NCBI GenBank assembly: GCA_016297775.1
Contig: JAEDGA010000005.1
Span: 1 to 58,350 of the forward strand
DNA: 58,350 nt
Direction: 5' to 3'
DNA from: Candidatus Methanomethylophilaceae archaeon
Lineage (GTDB): Archaea > Thermoplasmatota > Thermoplasmata > Methanomassiliicoccales > Methanomethylophilaceae
Part shown: positions 24,224 through 32,269 of the stretch, piece after piece
Layout of the letters: each line of letters opens with the position of its first letter
How positions within the stretch are numbered: position 1 is the first letter of the stretch
Notes under the pieces: model-generated
What the model was told of the DNA's origin: nothing
The model's database searches: none
What the model saw: the letters and a program-made list of their open reading frames with translations, nothing else
Translations under genes and position numbers: made by a program

Positions 24224-25400
24224 CGATAGCCTCTCCTCTGTAACGTGCGATGGCGGCCACATCCTTGTCCCCGCGTCCGGACAACGTGACCATGATAATC
24301 TTGTCGCGACCCATCGTAGGCGCCAACTTCATGGCGTACGCGACCGCGTGCGCACTCTCGATGGCACAGATGATACCTTCGGTCCTTGCTATGTACTCGA
24401 ATGCGCAAACGGCCTCCTCGTCGGTGATCGGATAGTATTCTGCGCGCCCCATGTCGTGGAGGTTCGCATGCTCCGGCCCCACACCCGGATAATCCAGACC
24501 TGCGGATATCGAATATACAGGTGCGATCTGACCATTCTCATCCTGGCAGAAATACGATTTCATGCCATGGAAGACACCGACCCTTCCGGTGGCTATGGTG
24601 GCGGCAGTCTCCTTTGTGTCCACACCCTTTCCGGCGGCCTCGCATCCGATAAGTCTCACACCCTTATCATCGATGTAATTGAAGAAAGAACCGATGGCAT
24701 TGCTTCCGCCTCCCACGCATGCGATGACCGCATCCGGAAGCCTTCCCTCAAGTGCCAGTATCTGTTGCTTGGACTCCCTGCTGATGACACTCTGGAAGTC
24801 ACGGACGATCATCGGGAACGGGTGCGGACCCATGACGGATCCCAACACATAGAACGTATCCTCCTTGTTAGCGGCCCAGTCGCCCATGGCGGCATTGACC
24901 GCATCCTTCAGAACACGGGTACCTGTGGTGACAGCGTTTACCTTCGCGCCGAGGAGCTTCATGCGGTAGACGTTCAACGCCTGACGTACCGTATCCTCCT
25001 CCCCCATGTATATCTCACACTCGAGACCCAGCAGTGCGGCCGCAGTGGCTGTTGCGACACCGTGCTGACCCGCACCGGTCTCGGCGATCACTCTCTTCTT
25101 GCCGAGATGCTTGGCCATGAGCACTTGACCCAGGACGTTGTTGATCTTGTGCGATCCAGTATGGTTCAGATCCTCCCTCTTGAGATAGATCTTGGCTCCG
25201 CCAAGGTCCTCGGTCATCTTCTTGGCATAGTACAGCATGGACGGGCGTCCGGCATATTCCTTCAGAAGGGTCTCGAATTCACGATTGAACTCCTCGTCCT
25301 CCCTGAAGCGCTCATACGCCTCATCGATCATGTTGACCTCTTCCATCAGCACCTCGGGAATGAATTGACCCCCATGGATGCCGTATCTACCTTTTGACAT
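24216..25400 (-). CDS. trpB: Tryptophan synthase beta subunit
   Basis: A 394-residue PLP enzyme condensing indole with serine. Lys in LNHTGSHKINNVLGQ is the Schiff-base lysine, the catalytic Glu is in ETGAGQHGVATA, and GGGSNAIGSF binds the cofactor phosphate. It is a TrpB1-type sequence, fitting its pairing with trpA. The start at 25400 (MSKGRYGIHGGQFIPE) matches the family. Only trpB and trpA are here; the rest of the pathway lies elsewhere. A dyad and TATA elements precede it. Confidence 0.96.
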   Translation of the reverse strand: MSKGRYGIHGGQFIPEVLMEEVNMIDEAYERFREDEEFNREFETLLKEYAGRPSMLYYAKKMTEDLGGAKIYLKREDLNHTGSHKINNVLGQVLMAKHLGKKRVIAETGAGQHGVATATAAALLGLECEIYMGEEDTVRQALNVYRMKLLGAKVNAVTTGTRVLKDAVNAAMGDWAANKEDTFYVLGSVMGPHPFPMIVRDFQSVISRESKQQILALEGRLPDAVIACVGGGSNAIGSFFNYIDDKGVRLIGCEAAGKGVDTKETAATIATGRVGVFHGMKSYFCQDENGQIAPVYSISAGLDYPGVGPEHANLHDMGRAEYYPITDEEAVCAFEYIARTEGIICAIESAHAVAYAMKLAPTMGRDKIIMVTLSGRGDKDVAAIARYRGEAIDE

Positions 25401-25423
25401 GGTGTCAGCTAGAAAATATACGC

Positions 25424-25466
25424 TATAATAAAATGTTGTCCAATGATGTACCATTCGGTACATCAT
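25424..25466 (-). promoter_or_regulatory. trpB promoter with 24-bp dyad
   Basis: ATGATGTACC-ATTC-GGTACATCAT (25443-25466) has perfect 10-bp arms. On the minus strand it lies about 10 bases upstream of the TATA-like TTTATTATA (25424-25432). The TGTAC core resembles the TGTACA box used by TrpY in other methanogens. It might instead be the 3' hairpin of mmp8, whose stop is 17 bases away. Confidence 0.55.
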
Positions 25467-25482
25467 GAAACCTGAATGATGT

Positions 25483-26301
25483 TCAGATGAGCGGATTCGG
25501 GGATTCGTCCAGAATATCGTCTGGGGATTTTCCCAATTCATCCAGTTTCATACGTATGATCTCCGCACCCAGTTCGGAAGCGCCGTATACCGGCACCTTG
25601 GTACCGGCCTGTATGGTCGCCCTGTCCTTGGCCAATTCGCGTATCCATTTGGACGCACATGCGGTTATCACATCCGCATTGTCGTAGTAGCGTACCGTAT
25701 CCTCCCTGGAGATCCCGGTGGTGTGTACGGCGAATATGACCACGGCATCGCCGTACCTCTTCCTGAGATATTCCGCATCGTCGGCGAATGCGACAGTGAC
25801 CGCCAGTCTCTTGTATCCCATGGAGAACGCCTTCTCGACGCCCGCACGCGTATCGATCGGCACCTTCTCCGGATCCAGGACGTTGTCCCTTCCGATCTCG
25901 TCGAGTACCTTCTCTATCGGCGATGTCTCCACTATTGCGGATATCCTTCCGCCCATACCCTGAATGATCTCCGGATCCGTCAGGATGCATGTGCCGCATC
26001 CATCGGCCGCCATGACCACGGCATCGATGATCCCTTTGGACATGGCAAGACTCATTATCTCGGAAATTCCGAAGCTGAGGAAGTATGACATCCTCACATC
26101 CCTGTCGTCGCAACACATGCCGAAGGTATCCATACGGAAACGGATGTTCTCGCGTATCGTATCCTCGTTGAGTTCCTCTATGCCCCTGTGCTTCCTGAAC
26201 AACGGACAATATTTCACCACAGGTTCCGAGACCTCGATCACCTTGCCGTCCTCCATGACCACACGGGACTTTCCCAGAGCCTCCATCACGTGTCTGCCCA
26301 T
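25483..26301 (-). CDS. mmp8: Methanogenesis marker protein 8
   Basis: A 272-residue member of the methanogenesis marker 8 family (TIGR03275/DUF2099), found essentially only in methanogens and relatives. Recognisable parts are the start GRHVMEALGKSRVVMEDGKV, VKYCPLFRKHRGIEEL, FGMCCDDRDVRMSYFLSFG, GGRISAIVETSPI, and the run of Cys residues CGTC. The function is not established; the cysteines suggest a metal or redox role. This gene is the clearest in-window sign that the organism is a methanogen. Confidence 0.9.
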   Translation of the reverse strand: MGRHVMEALGKSRVVMEDGKVIEVSEPVVKYCPLFRKHRGIEELNEDTIRENIRFRMDTFGMCCDDRDVRMSYFLSFGISEIMSLAMSKGIIDAVVMAADGCGTCILTDPEIIQGMGGRISAIVETSPIEKVLDEIGRDNVLDPEKVPIDTRAGVEKAFSMGYKRLAVTVAFADDAEYLRKRYGDAVVIFAVHTTGISREDTVRYYDNADVITACASKWIRELAKDRATIQAGTKVPVYGASELGAEIIRMKLDELGKSPDDILDESPNPLI

Positions 26302-26426
26302 GACGATAACCTACCTTCGATGCGGGAATCATCCTAAGGATATAAAAATCTGAAATCGGGAAGGAACGCGATAAATATCACGCGAATGGAACATATCGTG
26401 AACCGGTTGAAGATGTGAAGAAGAGT

Positions 26427-26440
26427 GGCGGGCTTGAGGG
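26427..26440. repeat. Copy of tRNA-Lys 3' end (possible attachment site)
   Basis: GGCGGGCTTGAGGG here is identical to 28271-28284, which covers the last bases of tRNA-Lys (acceptor 3' strand and part of the T stem) and two flanking bases. The two copies bracket the AbiE pair, as an attL/attR pair would. The copy is also part of a small hairpin (GCGGG/CCCGC) that could be a terminator for the toxin gene. Confidence 0.5.
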
Positions 26441-26558
26441 AACCCGCATGGTAGACTTATCGATTTTCCAGGAGTTTCGAAGTTCGGATTATTCTAACTA
26501 TTCTAACTATCTCAACAGCCAGTGGACTAGTTGGAATAACGATAGATATGGGACAGCA

Positions 26559-27548
26559 TCATGGTTGATGTTTGATTTGACCCAACTCCGTCTCAAGTTC
26601 CGAGATGTCCTTCAGAACATCATCGAAATTAGGAGGATTGCCGAATATCATGTCTGCCATCGAACCGTAGTCTTTTCTCAGAGCGGAACGTACGGAGTCC
26701 GGTGGGACGAGTTTCAGAATGCCTTCACATGCAAGATCGTATCCATAAGATGTACCGGGGAAGAAGCGCGATTTGAATTCAGCAATCTCCTTTATCAGGT
26801 CAAGGTTCGGCGATAATTTGTCGTATCTGTGAATGCACGAGACGTCGTAATAGTGTCTAGAATACCTCTCAGGTACTTTTTCCCTGCATGCAACTGTATG
26901 CAGAATCACCAGTTTCTCGCAGAATGTACGTTCCAAGGATAGTGTCCGCACGCTTATTTGCTCCCCGCATAGTTTCGGGAGTCTTTCTGCAACATATGAT
27001 TGGATGCTTCTTGATACGGGTGAACCCCATAGCCCCCTGGGGCCGATTTCCATCAGAATCTCATTTTTTATTGTCGAAGTATCGAATGCGCAGGGGTACC
27101 TAAATATGATGTTGGGACCGTTGGTTTCAATCTCGAATTCTTTTTTCAAAATCTTGTCTAGATCGGATTTCATCCTGGGGCGCATATGCTCGAGAAGGAA
27201 CATTTCGGTCTTAGCCATCAATTGATCATTGGATTGTTCCTGTTTTTTCCTTGTTTTTTCTTCTTTGGGGCCTTCTTCGGGATACCCGAGCTCGCGCCAG
27301 TCCAGAAGAAGATCGATGTCCTCGGAGAATCTATGGATTGCCCCATAGCATTTGGATAGGCTGGTGCCGCCTTTGAACAGCAACCTGTGTTTCCAAGGAG
27401 AGTCCGAGTACAGGTATTTCAGCATCAATGAAACCCAGAAATCCTTCTCAATCAACGAAGGCGGAATGTTCATTTCCGAACTCACCTGCAGAAATATGTC
27501 TCTGAGGTCCGAGTCGGGAAGGTTTGCTATCTCATAGTGGCTGTACAC
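26559..27548 (-). CDS. abiEii: AbiEii/AbiGii family nucleotidyltransferase toxin
   Basis: About 330 residues. The nucleotidyltransferase core is visible near the N-terminus: FKGGTSLSKCYG followed by FSEDIDL, the two Asp being metal ligands. Farther on, a YYDV block is usual for the family. These toxins, paired with AbiEi, cause abortive infection or dormancy, some by adding nucleotides to tRNA ends. No ATG fits: GTG at 27548 has AGAGGA 6 bases before it; TTG at 27554 is an alternative. It overlaps the antitoxin end by about 17 bases. Its base composition is more AT-rich than the surroundings. Confidence 0.82.
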   Translation of the reverse strand: MYSHYEIANLPDSDLRDIFLQVSSEMNIPPSLIEKDFWVSLMLKYLYSDSPWKHRLLFKGGTSLSKCYGAIHRFSEDIDLLLDWRELGYPEEGPKEEKTRKKQEQSNDQLMAKTEMFLLEHMRPRMKSDLDKILKKEFEIETNGPNIIFRYPCAFDTSTIKNEILMEIGPRGLWGSPVSRSIQSYVAERLPKLCGEQISVRTLSLERTFCEKLVILHTVACREKVPERYSRHYYDVSCIHRYDKLSPNLDLIKEIAEFKSRFFPGTSYGYDLACEGILKLVPPDSVRSALRKDYGSMADMIFGNPPNFDDVLKDISELETELGQIKHQP

Positions 27549-28134
27549 TGGCAATCCTCTGAAGCTCTTTCTTTATCCAGGGCGCGGTCCTGCTGTATTC
27601 GGCGGGATCCATAGCAACTCCGTGTGAACGGACATATTCAGACAGTGTACGGATGTCATCTTGGGTGAGGTTTCCATTTCCTTTGGTCTTCAAAGCGTGA
27701 ATAAGTATCGCCAATCCGTCCGAATCGGGCATGTCTTTGGATTCCCTGCGTCTCATCTCGATGTTGGTGTTCCCTATATTGTATGTCTTGTAGGGCCCAT
27801 CGGAATAGTATATGAAACGAGAAGGCACTTGGGTCGAAAGCCCTGTCAGGTTAAGACACGAATTCCCTCCGGGGATGATGTGCCAGCCGTTATTTCTGGC
27901 AATCGCATATGCAACATCGTCTGGATTGTAGGGGATCATGGTTTCTAAGAGTTTGTTGTATTTGGGTTTGTAATATATCCCACGCATGATGCGCACGATG
28001 CGGCCCCTCTTACATGCAACAGATAGTTGAGTCTTCAGAGAATCGGAGCTGGAATCATTGGGTATGTCGCATATCGCAAAAACGGTCCCGTCATCGATGG
28101 AATCTATGTATTTTGCGACCGCTCCTGATTTCAT
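27532..28134 (-). CDS. abiEi: AbiEi-type antitoxin / DUF6088 winged-helix protein
   Basis: A 200-residue protein with an N-terminal winged helix (about 1-60, with the CKRGRIVRIMRGIYYKP wing that ends the AbiEi N-domain) and a C-terminal domain as in AbiEi/DUF6088 antitoxins. These repress their own promoter and neutralise AbiEii. It is first in the pair, as is usual. GGTGAT precedes the ATG, with a TATA-like CTATATATG at 28157-28165. TTTAC/GTAAA flanking that box could be the autoregulatory site. Confidence 0.8.
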   Translation of the reverse strand: MKSGAVAKYIDSIDDGTVFAICDIPNDSSSDSLKTQLSVACKRGRIVRIMRGIYYKPKYNKLLETMIPYNPDDVAYAIARNNGWHIIPGGNSCLNLTGLSTQVPSRFIYYSDGPYKTYNIGNTNIEMRRRESKDMPDSDGLAILIHALKTKGNGNLTQDDIRTLSEYVRSHGVAMDPAEYSRTAPWIKKELQRIASVQPL

Positions 28135-28272
28135 TCTATCACCGAATATTTACTTTCTATATATGTAAAACATTAATCAATGATATAAAACTGGTGATGG
28201 CGGGATTGCAATATGGGAGGAATGAAATGGCGAATGAATAACTTCAAGGCTGACAGAAGGTTAAAGATATGG

Positions 28273-28346
28273 CGGGCTTGAGGGGATTCGAACCCCAGAC
28301 CATTCGATTAAGAGTCGAACGCTCTACCTAGCTGAGCTACAAGCCC
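28273..28346 (-). tRNA. tRNA-Lys(CTT)
   Basis: On the minus strand, the acceptor arms GGGCTTG and CAAGCCC pair fully. The D arm contains AGCTCAGCTAGGTAGAGC, the anticodon stem TTCGA/TCGAA encloses CTCTTAA (anticodon CTT), and the T arm is CTGGGGTTCGAATCCCCT-like. The discriminator is G and no CCA is encoded. There is no intron. A TATA element (TTTATTAATAAG, about 28372-28383) lies upstream. Confidence 0.95.
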
Positions 28347-28568
28347 TTATGTTCAAAACGATGGATATCTTCCTTATTAATAAATCTTACTATCACACAT
28401 ACCGGGCCATACACATCCGACACACCCTTCGGAACGGAAATACGATATCGGGTACATGGATCCGATCGTTACGGCGATACCATATCTGCAAAGGATGATG
28501 ACGAGGTGTCGTCACCGGTGCGGGCGCATACGCGCAACTATAATTAGTGCCTTTGTGATTGACGGCAC
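28347..28568. promoter_or_regulatory. Divergent promoters of tRNA-Lys and CBS gene
   Basis: The tRNA TATA is at about 28372-28383 on the minus strand. CTATAATTA at 28538-28546 is 23-31 bases before the CBS ATG, predicting a leaderless mRNA. The middle part has no recognisable gene. Confidence 0.5.
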
Positions 28569-29051
28569 ATGGGTCAGTTGAAAGTCAGGGACATTATGAC
28601 CACTCAGGTCATCACACTTCTCGGCAACGATACTGTGAAGGATGCAACAATCACGCTTGCCGTGGACAATCTTTCTGGAGCACCGGTCGTGGACGACGAT
28701 TTCCACCTTGTAGGAATCCTAAGCGAATGTGACATCCTGAAATTGATCGTCAAATTCGAGGACCGCCTCAACATCGAGAACCCTGTACTTCACCTCCTCG
28801 CATTCCCCATGGATGCGAAGATCGAGGACCCCCAGCTTAAGGCCGCCGCGGAGAAGTTCTCCGAGATGAAGGTGGCCGACCTCATGATCAAGGATGTCAT
28901 CACCACCACTCCCGATGCGGAGATCGTGGATGTTCTGCGCATCATGATCGAGAAGGATGTTAACCGCATACCCGTTCTCGAAAAGGGTGTGCTGGTCGGT
29001 ATCGTCACCAGGGGAGACATCATCTTCTCGATATACAAGAGAAAGATCTGA
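28569..29051 (+). CDS. Protein with two CBS domains
   Basis: A 160-residue protein made of a CBS pair. Repeat one begins VRDIMTTQVITLLGNDTVKDA and contains GAPVVDDDFHLVGILSECDI; repeat two begins VADLMIKDVITTTPDAEI and contains NRIPVLEKGVLVGIVTRGDII. Such stand-alone pairs bind adenine nucleotides or S-adenosyl compounds and act as energy or metabolite sensors. No effector domain is attached. It is followed after 5 bases by the MBL hydrolase gene, so the two are probably co-transcribed. Confidence 0.88.
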   Translation: MGQLKVRDIMTTQVITLLGNDTVKDATITLAVDNLSGAPVVDDDFHLVGILSECDILKLIVKFEDRLNIENPVLHLLAFPMDAKIEDPQLKAAAEKFSEMKVADLMIKDVITTTPDAEIVDVLRIMIEKDVNRIPVLEKGVLVGIVTRGDIIFSIYKRKI

Positions 29052-29056
29052 GCACC

Positions 29057-29821
29057 ATGGAGATACACGTACTCGCCAGCGGCAGCGACGGAAACTGCTA
29101 CGTGATCAGGTCCGGCGAGCACACGGTCATGCTGGATCAGGGCATGACGTACAAACATCTGGTCGAACAGATGAACGTCAACGGCATCATGCCCGAGGAG
29201 ATCGAGTGCATACTCGTCACCCACGAGCACAGCGACCACGTCAAAGGTGTCGGTACCGCCGCAAGGAAACTGAAATGTCCGGTGATGTCCACCGAAGGCA
29301 CGTACAATGGCATGTGCCAGTGTATAGGCAAAGTTGATTTCGTACCCATCCGCAGAGAGGTCGGATTCTCCATCGGAGACATAGATGTGATGCCGATCCC
29401 CACGAAGCACGATGCAGCAGACCCGGTATGTTACAGATTCACATCCGGCGGGAAGAGTGCTTTCATCGCGACCGATACGGGCAGCGTGAGTTTCGGCATA
29501 AAGCAGGCGATACAGGATTCCGACCTGGTGGTGCTGGAATCCAACTACGATCCGCAAAGGCTCAGGAACAACCCACTGTATCCGGAATACCTGAAGATAC
29601 GCATAGCCAGTGAGGATCGTGGACACCTGTCCAACTACCAATGCGGAGATGCTCTGGCATCCGTACGTACCGGACAGAAGATATTCCTGGGACATCTCAG
29701 CAAGAAGAACAATGACCCCGATCTTGCCAAGGATACCGTCGCACGCACGTCGGGTATGCATAGAGCCAGATTGGACTGTCTCGACTGTAATCTCGACGAC
29801 ACCAGGGTCCTGAGGATCTGA
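29057..29821 (+). CDS. MBL fold metallohydrolase (YycJ-like)
   Basis: A 254-residue metallo-beta-lactamase-fold protein. It starts IHVLASGSDGNCYVI, as YycJ/WalJ-type exonuclease-like members do. The metal motif is THEHSDHVKGV, the later ligands are in IPTKHDAADP and FIATDTG, and a final H lies in FLGHLSKKNND. It probably binds two metal ions and hydrolyses a phosphodiester, perhaps as a nuclease. The stop is directly adjacent to the convergent GINS gene, with no gap. Confidence 0.83.
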   Translation: MEIHVLASGSDGNCYVIRSGEHTVMLDQGMTYKHLVEQMNVNGIMPEEIECILVTHEHSDHVKGVGTAARKLKCPVMSTEGTYNGMCQCIGKVDFVPIRREVGFSIGDIDVMPIPTKHDAADPVCYRFTSGGKSAFIATDTGSVSFGIKQAIQDSDLVVLESNYDPQRLRNNPLYPEYLKIRIASEDRGHLSNYQCGDALASVRTGQKIFLGHLSKKNNDPDLAKDTVARTSGMHRARLDCLDCNLDDTRVLRI

Positions 29822-30772
29822 TCACAGGAGTTTCACGGCCATCTTCCTGTTTATCAGGACGGTGGCCATGCCTGCGGGCATCCTTATGACATCCGCCTTC
29901 TTCAGTTTGTAATCGCGGGTGGGACCCACGAACTCTGGAATATCCTCGGTCACACGTATGGTGAGCATGGAATTGTCATCGAAGGGGTTGGCCGGACCAT
30001 AGGATGTCTCGTCCTGACATGTGTCTACTCCGTCATCCGGGACCTGCACACATTCCGCTGTCTCCGCGGTATCGCACACAGGCTCCGGGATCGTGTCGAC
30101 CGTCACCTCTGCGGTAACTGGTTCGATCCCGACCTCACCCGCTGGCACTATGTCGCCGATATCGTCGATGAGATCGAAATCATCGGACATGTCCGGTTCG
30201 GGTTGCATATCCTCGGGATCGTCGGGAAGTATGGGCATGTCGCTCAGGGTCTCCGCCGTCACAGCCTTCGCCTTGGGAGGTTCGGTCTCGCGTACCGGTT
30301 CAGCAACCGGTTCCGGTTCCTCGATACGATCGACATCGGGTTCTCCGATACGATCTATATCCGGCACGACCACGTTGCGCTTCTTGCCCTCGATGTTGGA
30401 CCAGTGGATCCTGGAGGCCTCCAATATGGAGTCATAATACTGTTTCTCCTCGGGAGGCAGAGTCTCCGTGGAGTTTACACAACCCATGGCGGTCCTGAGT
30501 GCCAGTGCCGCCACCTTGTTCATCCTGTGCTCCACGATCAGCTTGATGTAACTGAAGATCTTCTTCCTCCTCTCGTTGGCCGCGGCAGCCGCAAGGGAAC
30601 CGATGTCTATACCGATCTGTCTCTCGCACTCCCTGTTCTGTTTGTCCAGAAGCTTGACCATCGCCGGATAAAGATCCCTGCGTACCTCGGACAACGAACC
30701 GAGTGTTCTCTCCTTCCTCATAATCATCGTGAGTTCTTCGAAGGTCAGGTCGGTGTACGCAGCGTCTCCCAT
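29822..30772 (-). CDS. gins51: DNA replication complex GINS protein, Gins51 type
   Basis: A 316-residue archaeal GINS subunit, part of the CMG-like helicase assembly with MCM and a RecJ/Cdc45 homologue. The A domain is helical (residues 1-120, with RRDLYPAMVKLLDK). A long acidic, Pro/Glu-rich linker follows (about 145-260). The small C-terminal B domain reads LTIRVTEDIPEFVGPTRDYKLKKADVIRMP. The linker is longer than I would expect for the family. The start at 30772 lies 24-32 bases after the TATA-like TAAAATATG (30796-30804), so the mRNA is probably leaderless. Confidence 0.85.
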   Translation of the reverse strand: MGDAAYTDLTFEELTMIMRKERTLGSLSEVRRDLYPAMVKLLDKQNRECERQIGIDIGSLAAAAANERRKKIFSYIKLIVEHRMNKVAALALRTAMGCVNSTETLPPEEKQYYDSILEASRIHWSNIEGKKRNVVVPDIDRIGEPDVDRIEEPEPVAEPVRETEPPKAKAVTAETLSDMPILPDDPEDMQPEPDMSDDFDLIDDIGDIVPAGEVGIEPVTAEVTVDTIPEPVCDTAETAECVQVPDDGVDTCQDETSYGPANPFDDNSMLTIRVTEDIPEFVGPTRDYKLKKADVIRMPAGMATVLINRKMAVKLL

Positions 30773-30934
30773 CACGGATGAGGTTATCTCCCGTGCATAT
30801 TTTAGTGTAACGCAAGCCGGGGACACGAGGGACATATCCGCATATCCTACCGTCGAAAACGCCGTTATCGCCGCTCTCGAACAAGGCCGTCGTTTCTGGA
30901 AGATTATAAATCGATACATATCGGTCCATGACCG

Positions 30935-32269
30935 ATGACCGACTTCACAGTGGGAGAAAGGCTCCTCCTCCATCTCTACAGATACAAGGATCTCGACCAG
31001 AACGAGATATACAACATCCCCTGGGAATTGACACAGGATGGTATCGCGACCACGTTGCGCATATCCCGTGCACACGCATCCATAGAGCTCAAGAAACTCA
31101 AGGGAAAGGACAGGGTCACCGAGTATCAGGCCCATGTGAAAGGCGGCAAAGTGAAGAGATATGTGTATTATCTGAACACCAACGGACTGGCTGCCGCATA
31201 CGAGGTACAGAAGAAGGCCGACGATGCCGGAGTGGATGTCAAATCCCTCCTGGATCTGAAGTGCCAGGATCCCACTGCCGTGTTCGACAGCATGACACCC
31301 AATGACAGATTCGCGCTCGGTTGCGCATGTGCGTTCAGGATCCCCGTACCGCTCACCATACTGAAGGAACACGAGAGTTCCGTGATCCCGTCGGACGTTT
31401 CCGGCATGACGGTCATCTCCAAGGATGTCAGGGACAAGTATCTGTCCGCGGCCGATCCAAAAGAGGTCAGGAGCTGGCACTTGTTCGCCGCCGAACAATG
31501 GATGGACAACACCACCGAATTGAAGGGATACGACTCCCGTTTCAGGGATACCGAGAGGATCTACCACCTGATCATGTGCGGTATGAAGAAGGAGGCATGC
31601 AAGAAGATCTCCCTCTGCAGATACGACATACAGTATCTCGATGACAGGGAACTCTTCGATGCGCTGATGACCATCGACAGCTATCCCGAGAGATATGCAT
31701 TGGATGTTATGTCCCTGAAATGCGAGATGGCCATCAATCTCAAGGAATACAAGATAGCCAGAGAGATCGCGGAGGAGATGACAGGGACCGTCGTCCTCCG
31801 CGGAGAGGAGGATGAGATGTCCGGAGAGGCGGACGGATATGCCTACCTCGCCGAGATATACACGTTGAGAGGACTGAAGGAAGAGGCGGAAAGATGCATA
31901 TCCATGATAAGGGAGAGCGACAGCGCCATGGCTAGGCTCACCCTTGCGGATATATTCATTGATATGGGAAGATATCGGGATGCGATAGACGAGATCGAAG
32001 GTGTAGGTATGATCCCTCGCAAGAACGCACACAGTGTGTTCCGCAGATTCTATGTGACCGCAAAACTGAAGATGGCTATATCCAGGGATGCGGATGCAGA
32101 TATCGGAAAAACCGAACTTCTGCCGAACATACCGCCCACGGAATCCGACATAGCCAAAGCCATCAGCAAGGCGTTCAGTTCATCCAACGAGAAAGAGAAG
32201 ACCATGCTCCTGGCGATGGCCAAGAGCTATGGTTACGAAGACGCATTCAGAGAATGCGGTTCTTCTTGA
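30935..32269 (+). CDS. Winged-helix and TPR-like repeat protein
   Basis: A 444-residue protein. The first 80 residues look like a winged helix-turn-helix (ELTQDGIATTLRISRAHASIELKKLKGKDRVTEYQAHVKGGKVKRYVYYLN). The rest is helical with TPR-like units (for example AYLAEIYTLRGLKEEAERCISMI and TLADIFIDMGRYRDAIDEIE). It is probably a DNA-binding regulator with a protein-interaction module; the target is unknown. TTATAAA at 30904-30910 predicts a leaderless mRNA. Its end overlaps the convergent pheS gene by 23 bases. Confidence 0.7.
   Translation: MTDFTVGERLLLHLYRYKDLDQNEIYNIPWELTQDGIATTLRISRAHASIELKKLKGKDRVTEYQAHVKGGKVKRYVYYLNTNGLAAAYEVQKKADDAGVDVKSLLDLKCQDPTAVFDSMTPNDRFALGCACAFRIPVPLTILKEHESSVIPSDVSGMTVISKDVRDKYLSAADPKEVRSWHLFAAEQWMDNTTELKGYDSRFRDTERIYHLIMCGMKKEACKKISLCRYDIQYLDDRELFDALMTIDSYPERYALDVMSLKCEMAINLKEYKIAREIAEEMTGTVVLRGEEDEMSGEADGYAYLAEIYTLRGLKEEAERCISMIRESDSAMARLTLADIFIDMGRYRDAIDEIEGVGMIPRKNAHSVFRRFYVTAKLKMAISRDADADIGKTELLPNIPPTESDIAKAISKAFSSSNEKEKTMLLAMAKSYGYEDAFRECGSS

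Noticed and set aside
26427..26460. A second, broken tRNA gene at the far end of the island
   Set aside because: Only the acceptor 3' strand and part of the T stem are present; no D or anticodon arm can be found nearby.
26415..26816. 133-codon plus-strand frame next to the toxin gene
   Set aside because: Its second half is antisense to the AbiEii gene, and its first half has a low-complexity stretch from repeated TATTCTAAC units. No motif.
28498..28513. TGACGA-GGTG-TCGTCA inverted repeat before the CBS gene
   Set aside because: Only 6-bp arms, far upstream of the TATA box; short dyads like this occur by chance in a sequence rich in GATGTC-like words.
30021..30781. Long plus-strand frames opposite gins51
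   Set aside because: They are antisense reflections of the acidic, repetitive linker of Gins51; Ser/Gly-rich composition is typical of such shadows.
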